Shown here: in pieces, positions 1 through 4,770 of the stretch
How positions within the stretch are numbered: position 1 is the first letter of the stretch
Layout of the letters: every line of letters begins with the position of its first letter
Assembly (NCBI GenBank): GCA_902779075.1
Contig: CACZAK010000328.1
Location: forward strand, 1-6,279
Length of the DNA stretch: 6,279 nucleotides
Direction of reading: 5' to 3'
Source of the DNA: an uncultured bacterium
GTDB taxonomy: Bacteria; Verrucomicrobiota; Kiritimatiellia; RFP12; UBA1067
Made by a program: the position numbers and the translations under genes
The notes under the pieces: model-generated
What the model saw: the letters and a program-made list of their open reading frames with translations, nothing else
What the model was told of the DNA's origin: nothing
The model's database searches: none

Positions 1-432
1 TTCTCCAGACTTGCGGCAGAGCTGACGGGGGAGGTTCCGTTCAAGTACGACGTGAAGGGCGAAGACCGTCTCGGCGACTGGGGGACGGAGGTGCGCTCCG
101 CCGTTGTGCGCATCGTGAAGCGCAAGGTGCGTCCGACCGCCGTCTTCTGCTCCTGCGACGCGATAGCGCGGCACGCGATGCGTGCGTTCGCGGAAGTCGG
201 CATGCAGGTTCCGGACGACGTGTCGCTCGTCGGCTTCGACGACGATCCCATCGCCGAGTGGACGACTCCCTCGCTCACGACCATCCGCCAGGATTTCTCG
301 GCGATGGGCCGCGAGGCGGTGAAGGCGCTTGTCGCGCGGATCGCGAAGCCCGCCGCGCCGGGCGCGGTGCTGAACGTCCCAGTAGAATTTATTCCTCGCG
401 AGTCCTTGGCAAGGCATTCGCCGAAGGCCTAA
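1..432 (+). CDS. LacI/GalR-family transcriptional regulator, C-terminal part (5' partial)
   Basis: The frame is open from base 1 and ends at TAA 430-432, giving 143 residues of the sugar-binding (periplasmic-binding-protein-like) domain. The DNA-binding helix-turn-helix and most of the core lie left of the window. Family hallmarks are clear: PTAVFCSCDAIARHAMRAFAEVG (a nucleotide-rich version of the usual 'P.Av...D..A.g...a..e.G'), VPDDVSLVGFDDDPIAEWTTPSLTTI, then a DFSAMGREAV helix and a closing VEFIPRESLA strand, as in the ends of LacI, PurR and CcpA relatives. GTG at base 52 is only an internal codon; the conserved region begins before it. Proteins of this family bind an operator as dimers and respond to a sugar or nucleotide effector. 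The gene directly precedes, on the same strand, a run of secreted glycan-active proteins, so it is probably their local regulator (inference). The effector cannot be told from this fragment. Confidence 0.93.
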   Translation, partial: FSRLAAELTGEVPFKYDVKGEDRLGDWGTEVRSAVVRIVKRKVRPTAVFCSCDAIARHAMRAFAEVGMQVPDDVSLVGFDDDPIAEWTTPSLTTIRQDFSAMGREAVKALVARIAKPAAPGAVLNVPVEFIPRESLARHSPKA

Positions 433-462
433 TCCGATTTCAAGTCAACCAACAAACCAACA

Positions 463-467
463 GAGGG
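463..467 (+). promoter_or_regulatory. Ribosome binding site for the signal-peptide start at 474
   Basis: GAGGG lies six bases before ATG 474, in the 41-base gap after the LacI-family stop. This gap holds nothing else I can support: no hairpin terminator and no convincing promoter, so the regulator and downstream genes may share a transcript. The site matters because it marks ATG 474 as the true start of the scaffold gene, although most of that protein is read in another frame. The GTG at 557 has no such site in front of it. Confidence 0.75.
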
Positions 468-473
468 AAATCC

Positions 474-740
474 ATGAAAACAGCAACAAATGCAATCGCG
501 CTTCTCGTGAGCATCTGCTTAGGCGCATTTACGTCTCTTGGCGACATCACGACGGGGTGGAACAAGAGGACAACTGGGCGGATGGCAAAGTTAGTGGTTT
601 GTTCAGCGCCGACTGGGCAAGTGGATCGGGTGGCGACACCGATCTGTACCTCGGTTCCGATTGGACTGGCTCGTTCAAGATATTCGGGTCAATTGTGGGG
701 AGAACGATCATCCGCGCGTCGAACGGACCGTGCACGGTGA
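474..740 (+). pseudogene. Signal-peptide leader of the scaffold protein, separated from its body by a frameshift
   Basis: ATG 474 opens a frame beginning MKTATNAIALLVSICLGAF, a typical Sec signal peptide: one Lys, a hydrophobic core of about 14 residues, then small residues before a likely cleavage site around SLG/DIT. After about residue 31 (…DITTGWNK) the frame turns into RTTGRMAKLVVCSAPTG and so on, which lacks protein-like pattern, and it stops at TGA 738-740. The neighbouring frame (-1 relative to this one) carries EDNWADGKVSGLF and the whole beta-strand body. Joining WNK to EDNWADG gives a smooth start to a PATR-type protein, and the frames could be joined by one added base in the AAGAGG stretch near 564-569. 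The functional part of this frame is therefore only about 474-565. It may be a real mutation or a sequencing/assembly error; I see no canonical slippery heptamer to favour programmed frameshifting. Confidence 0.75.
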
Positions 741-2566
741 CGCTCAATGACGATTTGTACCTGACGCCGTCATCCATGGGCCAGGATTTTGTATTCGGCA
801 ATGGTTATGATGACAATAAAAAACTGAACTTCGACCTCGGCGGACAGTCGCGGAAAATATTCATCAACGGTGGTGCGCGCTGGATTTTCTCAGACCGCAT
901 TTCAAACGGCGACCTTGCTTTCGATGGCGCAGGAACTGTTACGTTCCGAAGCGCGGGCGGTTCGAATGGCGCGATAACTCTTTCAACGAATACTGTTCTC
1001 AAGACAGGATTTACGTCAAGCGACAAGAATGACATTGATGCCGTCCGTGCGAGCGACTTGACGTTAAGTCGCTCCCGCGTGGAGTTCCAGGAAACCTACG
1101 TGAGCGTGATTGACAGAATCACCGGGAAGCTGAAAGTCCTCGCGGACGAACCATCATGCTCCATCCTCTATCCGCGAGCTTCAACCGCGGGCAAGACGGA
1201 CACGGTTCGGATCGGTTCGCTGGAAATGGCGCCCGGCTCCTCCCTTCTCGTCCGCGGCGCGAAGCTTGGCGGAGACGTGAAGGTTCTCTTTGACACCGCG
1301 CCCGAAACCGTCGGCGGCATCGTGCCGCAGCTTGTCGGCGCCAAGACGGACAGCGACACGGCAGGGCAGAACGGCTTGTACGATCAGTCGTTTGTTTCTT
1401 ACGATACGGAAAACGGACTTGTTCCACTTGATCTGACAACAGATTATGCGGCCGACGTATCCGCCGAAACGTCTGTCAATCTCCTTATCCCATACGGAAC
1501 GACGAACTACCTGTCCGGACCAGCCACGGTCAACTCGCTTTACCTCGGCGCGAAAAACGGCGGCGACCAGTGCGCAGCCATCATGCCGGGCGAAAATGTC
1601 GAAGATGCGACTCTGACCGTTGAGAGCGGCATGGTCTTGATCGGCTACAACAGTGCTGCGGGCAATTACAAGTATCCGACGGTTGGCGTCCCGCTGGACT
1701 TTGGTGCGCGTCCGGGCTTCATCGTCTGCCCGGGAGGCAAGAGGAATCAAATCAATGGCGCGCTCAAGGGTTCCGCCGGCGTCACCTTTACGACGCCAAT
1801 GGCGACTTCCGCCGCCATTGCGACAAGCGGACTTGTCCTTGGCGGAAACGCGAGCGAGAGCACCTACACGGGAGACACATTCATCCAGACGTTCGTCAAT
1901 GTGGGGGCGACGGGGCTTCTCCCGCATGGAGATCGCACGGGTGACGTGTATGTGAACGGCATTCTGGATGCGGACAACTTCACCATCAACGGACTTTACG
2001 GCAATGGCACTGTAAACCGCAGCACCAGCGGAACAAAGCAGATGTTCATCGGCGACAACGATGCCAACGGTGATTTTGCTGGTACTTTCTCCGTGACAGA
2101 CAATGCCTCGACGCTGACGAAAATCGGCACAGGAACGCAGCGCTTTGGCGGCACGGTGACGCTCGCGTCCAACGGTAATTTCAACGTCAACGTGGGCAAG
2201 GTTGTTCTTGACGGCACGGTGGCGGATGGAGCGGTGAATGTTGCGGCGGGAGCGGCGATCGGCGGAAGCGGCTCGATTGCGACGACGTTGACATTTGCGG
2301 ACGGCGCGAAGCTCTTGGTGAAAATCGCAAACGGCGTTGCGTCTTGCCTGAGCGTGGCGGGAACGGTGAGCGGCGGGACTGTGACGGTCGATGCCGATGT
2401 CGCGGGCGGCAAGTGGACGGAGCCGCAGTGTATTCTCAGGAGTGGAAATGCGATAACCGAGACATTCGCCAAGGGTGCTGGCGTCGGAGCGCTAGAACTC
2501 CGCGAGAACGGCACTGAACTCTGGGCGACGCCGAGGAAGGCTGGCTTTTACGTTGTCATTCAGTGA
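557..2566 (+). CDS. Secreted beta-strand-repeat (PATR-like) scaffold protein, body of a frameshifted gene
   Basis: The open frame gives 669 residues from GTG 557, but this GTG has no ribosome binding site and the true start is almost certainly ATG 474 in another frame. The body is rich in Gly, Asn, Thr, Val and Asp with short alternating strands, as in parallel beta-helix passengers. Visible parts are an N-terminal DNWADGKV motif (residues 5-12); strand-rich segments to about 240; a segment with VPQLVGA…SFVSYDTENGLVPL (256-291), a pattern common in autotransporter-associated repeat proteins; repeat-type segments with GDRTGDVYVNG, NGLYGNGTV and IGDNDANGDFAGTF (458-511), then LTKIGTGTQRFGG (520-532), which fits the PATR repeat consensus; and a closing tail LELRENGTELWATP…GFYVVIQ (646-669). 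No catalytic domain and no C-terminal beta-barrel are seen. The half from about 436 onward is homologous to the end of the next protein. A structural or adhesive surface role is inferred. Bases about 780-1020 look more AT-rich than the surroundings. Confidence 0.8.
   Translation: MEQEDNWADGKVSGLFSADWASGSGGDTDLYLGSDWTGSFKIFGSIVGRTIIRASNGPCTVTLNDDLYLTPSSMGQDFVFGNGYDDNKKLNFDLGGQSRKIFINGGARWIFSDRISNGDLAFDGAGTVTFRSAGGSNGAITLSTNTVLKTGFTSSDKNDIDAVRASDLTLSRSRVEFQETYVSVIDRITGKLKVLADEPSCSILYPRASTAGKTDTVRIGSLEMAPGSSLLVRGAKLGGDVKVLFDTAPETVGGIVPQLVGAKTDSDTAGQNGLYDQSFVSYDTENGLVPLDLTTDYAADVSAETSVNLLIPYGTTNYLSGPATVNSLYLGAKNGGDQCAAIMPGENVEDATLTVESGMVLIGYNSAAGNYKYPTVGVPLDFGARPGFIVCPGGKRNQINGALKGSAGVTFTTPMATSAAIATSGLVLGGNASESTYTGDTFIQTFVNVGATGLLPHGDRTGDVYVNGILDADNFTINGLYGNGTVNRSTSGTKQMFIGDNDANGDFAGTFSVTDNASTLTKIGTGTQRFGGTVTLASNGNFNVNVGKVVLDGTVADGAVNVAAGAAIGGSGSIATTLTFADGAKLLVKIANGVASCLSVAGTVSGGTVTVDADVAGGKWTEPQCILRSGNAITETFAKGAGVGALELRENGTELWATPRKAGFYVVIQ
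1862..2563 (+). repeat. C-terminal scaffold module, copy 1
   Basis: This segment encodes residues 436-669 of the first scaffold protein and is paralogous to 4174-4749. Shared blocks in the same order are T-[YF]-TGD, LP.GDR.G.VYVNG, NGL[YF]GNG, IGDNDANGDF.G, TKIG[TS]GTQ.FGG and LELRENGTELW.TP…GFYV.I. At DNA level, 23 bases (2048-2070) are identical to 4360-4382, and 1988-2008 matches 4300-4320 at 19 of 21 positions. Copy 1 is longer because of an Ala/Gly/Val-rich stretch before the tail. Confidence 0.85.
2563..2566 (+). promoter_or_regulatory. Overlapping stop/start (GTGA), probable translational coupling
   Basis: The scaffold gene ends at TGA 2564-2566 while the esterase frame can begin at GTG 2563, a four-base overlap of the kind used for termination-reinitiation. 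GTG 2563 is the only usual start codon after the in-frame TGA at 2515-2517. The best purine-rich stretch upstream (GAGGAAGG, 2533-2540) is 22 bases away, too far for normal initiation, so coupling is the simplest way for this start to be used. The overlap may itself be the scar of a deletion (see findings). Confidence 0.5.
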
Positions 2567-4752
2567 CGGCGGTCTGCGCATACGGAGAAACACTTGAGTC
2601 TCTGAAGTCGCGCGCATTGGCGCTTGAGTTCACGGGCGCGAATGGCAAGGTGCTGAAATACCGTCTTGTGGAGAAGACGCCGTCCAATGGATCGAAGGTC
2701 CCGCTGCTGTTCTTCTTCCACGGCGCGGGACAGCGCGGCAGCGACAACACGGCGCAATTGGGCAACCTGCCGGACATCGTCACGTGGCTTGACGCCAATG
2801 AAGCAGGCTTCAAGCTTGTCGCCGGGCAGGTGCCGTCCGGCAAGCTCTGGGTCGACGTCAACTGGAATTCCCTCGCCCACACGATGTTGCCCGAGCCATC
2901 GGAGTCGATGGGACTGGCGCTTGAGCTACTGGATACGTTTCTGGAAGATCCGGCGGTCGATACAAACCGCGTTTACGCGACAGGCCTTTCGATGGGCGGC
3001 TACGGCACATGGGATGCCATTTCGCGTCGTCCCGACGTCTTCGCCGCCGCGATTCCGATCTGCGGCGGAGCTGATGTCGCGCAGGCGCCGAATCTGACTG
3101 GCGTCGCTATATGGGCGTTTCACGGGAGCAAGGACGGTTCTGTCCCCGTGTTCCGCAGCCGCAGCATGATGAGCGCATTGTGGAACGCAGGAGCCGACGC
3201 GCACTACTGGGAATATCCCGACGCGCCGCATGACGTCTGGTCGCGCACCTACAGGAACAGTGATGTCCTCAAGTGGTTCTTCGCGCAGACCAAGACAACG
3301 GCGTCCGGCGGCAGCGGCGGCGATACGCCTGTGCTTGGTCCAACGGAAAACGATCTCGGCGACATCCGTCTTGAGAGCGAGTCCTTTACGCTCCAGGCTC
3401 TCGCCACTGGCCCGTTGACGGACCATGCCGAGACATTCACAATAGCGCCTGGCGCGGGCAAGGGCGGACTCGATCGCATGGTGGTCAAGGGAGGCGCGGG
3501 CTATGCAAATGCCCACCTGGACATCCATGAGTTTTTCCGCGAAGGCAACGCCTTGCTCGATATCCACGCGGCGGAGAATCTGCTCGGCACGGCGGCGCTC
3601 GGCACCGCCGGAGCGGCGAATATCACTTGTTCCTACGGCGTGAATACTGTCGGAACTGGTGCCGAGGGCACGGCATACGTCCCTGTTGTCCCCTGGGCGC
3701 GCGGCGCGATCGCGTCAGATGCCAAGGACGCTGTCTTTACCCGGCTCGTTACATATGGCGACAACGGCTTCCGATTCCTCGACCCTGAGACGGAATACGA
3801 GACGGTTTCCTCGGCGCGGACAGGCGTCTCCCCGACGTCAGGCGCTAACGTTCGCGTCACGGCGGCTGGCGTGGTGGACTTTGCGGGAGATTCGTATGTA
3901 AATTCGTTCTCGATGCTTTCGACCTCTGCAGCGACGGTCTACGTCACGAACGGAACGATGCACATCGCTTCGGGAGTGCTGGACATGTCCGTCTGGAACA
4001 CCGTGACGGTTGACGGAAACTTCGATTTTGGAGAGGCGACCGCCTACATCACACAGTGCGCGAACAAGACTGCCACATTGAAGGGCAATGTCGCCGGGCG
4101 CGATATCGTCTTTGCCGACAATGCAATCGACTGCACAACTGCAAATGCCCCGCTTGCGGTGAAGTCTACCGGAACTTTTACAGGCGACCTGTACATAAAC
4201 GGCATGGCATCGATCGACACGTCCTACTTTCTGCCAAGCGGGGACAGAAAGGGCAATGTCTACGTCAACGGCAAGTTCATGCCGAACGGCGGCACCATGA
4301 ACGGACTTTTCGGCAACGGCATTCTCGACAAGCGATACTCTGGCACGGCCACGCTGTCAATCGGCGACAACGATGCCAACGGAGATTTCGGAGGTGTTGT
4401 TACAAACACCGTCGGCAACTTCAACATCACAAAGATAGGTTCTGGGACTCAGCACTTCGGAGGTCCAGTATTTATCGGCGACGACTTCAAGGTGAGCGGC
4501 GGTAGCGTAATCCTCACAGGAACGCTCACGGCGAAGTCCGTTTCAGTTGCGAACGGCTCGTCGTTCGTGGTTGATTTCCCCGAACACGCACCGGCAGGCG
4601 CGCGGCTTTTCGTGAGGGCGGCAAACTCCCTCGCGGGCGTCGTGTTTACAAAGGGCGTCAACGTCCAGTCCCTGGAACTGCGCGAGAACGGCACGGAACT
4701 TTGGGGAACGCCCAAAGTGTCCGGATTTTATGTTAAAATAGCCATGAACTGA
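2563..4752 (+). CDS. Alpha/beta-hydrolase esterase fused to a PATR-like scaffold
   Basis: The protein has 729 residues. Residues about 15-245 are an alpha/beta-hydrolase of the PHB-depolymerase/feruloyl-esterase (CE1-like, 'predicted peptidase' COG4099) type: the oxyanion motif FFHGAGQRGSDN (51-62), the nucleophile elbow GLSMGG with Ser143, Asp191 in HGSKDGSVPV, and His223 in PDAPHDVW, so the triad is complete. It would hydrolyse ester bonds, perhaps acyl or feruloyl groups on hemicellulose (inference). A Gly/Ser linker at about 247-254 leads to a beta-strand scaffold (about 262-729) with VPWARGA…LVTYGDNGFRFLDPETEYE (377-412), IGDNDANGDFGG (600-611), TKIGSGTQHFGG (623-634) and the tail LELRENGTELWGTP…GFYVKIAMN (704-729). 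The scaffold matches the upstream protein. The N-terminus MTAVCAYGETLES looks like the end of a signal peptide (VCA cleavage, mature YGE) without its basic and hydrophobic parts. Stop TGA 4750-4752 lies 18 bases before the GH5 start, so the genes are likely one operon. Confidence 0.88.
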   Translation: MTAVCAYGETLESLKSRALALEFTGANGKVLKYRLVEKTPSNGSKVPLLFFFHGAGQRGSDNTAQLGNLPDIVTWLDANEAGFKLVAGQVPSGKLWVDVNWNSLAHTMLPEPSESMGLALELLDTFLEDPAVDTNRVYATGLSMGGYGTWDAISRRPDVFAAAIPICGGADVAQAPNLTGVAIWAFHGSKDGSVPVFRSRSMMSALWNAGADAHYWEYPDAPHDVWSRTYRNSDVLKWFFAQTKTTASGGSGGDTPVLGPTENDLGDIRLESESFTLQALATGPLTDHAETFTIAPGAGKGGLDRMVVKGGAGYANAHLDIHEFFREGNALLDIHAAENLLGTAALGTAGAANITCSYGVNTVGTGAEGTAYVPVVPWARGAIASDAKDAVFTRLVTYGDNGFRFLDPETEYETVSSARTGVSPTSGANVRVTAAGVVDFAGDSYVNSFSMLSTSAATVYVTNGTMHIASGVLDMSVWNTVTVDGNFDFGEATAYITQCANKTATLKGNVAGRDIVFADNAIDCTTANAPLAVKSTGTFTGDLYINGMASIDTSYFLPSGDRKGNVYVNGKFMPNGGTMNGLFGNGILDKRYSGTATLSIGDNDANGDFGGVVTNTVGNFNITKIGSGTQHFGGPVFIGDDFKVSGGSVILTGTLTAKSVSVANGSSFVVDFPEHAPAGARLFVRAANSLAGVVFTKGVNVQSLELRENGTELWGTPKVSGFYVKIAMN
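4174..4749 (+). repeat. C-terminal scaffold module, copy 2
   Basis: This encodes residues 538-729 of the esterase fusion and is paralogous to 1862-2563, with the same block order from TFTGD to GFYVKI. It lacks most of the Ala/Gly/Val-rich insert found in copy 1. The C-terminal tail (LELRENGTELW) is identical in protein sequence in both copies, and the DNA there differs only at a few positions. Confidence 0.85.
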
Positions 4753-4757
4753 AAAGC

Positions 4758-4761
4758 GGAG
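4758..4761 (+). promoter_or_regulatory. Ribosome binding site of the GH5 gene
   Basis: GGAG sits nine bases before ATG 4771, in the 18-base gap after the esterase stop. It supports ATG 4771, which also starts a clear signal peptide. ATG 4763 in the gap reads only three codons before TGA and is not a gene. No terminator is visible in the gap. Confidence 0.7.
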
Positions 4762-4770
4762 AATGAAACT

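Noticed and set aside
406..435. TTGGCA followed by TAATCC as a possible promoter for the scaffold gene
   Set aside because: The first box is close to TTGACA but the second matches TATAAT poorly, and it lies at the end of a coding region.
436..472. Inverted repeat gatttc / gaaatc around the gap before ATG 474
   Set aside because: Only six bases per arm with 25 bases between them; too weak for a terminator or operator and expected by chance.
1181..1927. Minus-strand open frame of 248 codons inside the scaffold gene
   Set aside because: Charged, low-pattern composition opposite a frame with clear PATR-like motifs; no ribosome binding site was evident.
2540..2570. Programmed -1 frameshift joining the scaffold and esterase into one polypeptide
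   Set aside because: The second gene is indeed one frame back, as the body is from the signal peptide, but CTTTTAC is not a true slippery heptamer and the first protein ends with a conserved natural tail.
2926..3567. Minus-strand open frame of 213 codons opposite the esterase
   Set aside because: The plus strand here encodes the Ser/Asp/His triad in conserved contexts; the antisense frame has no family resemblance.
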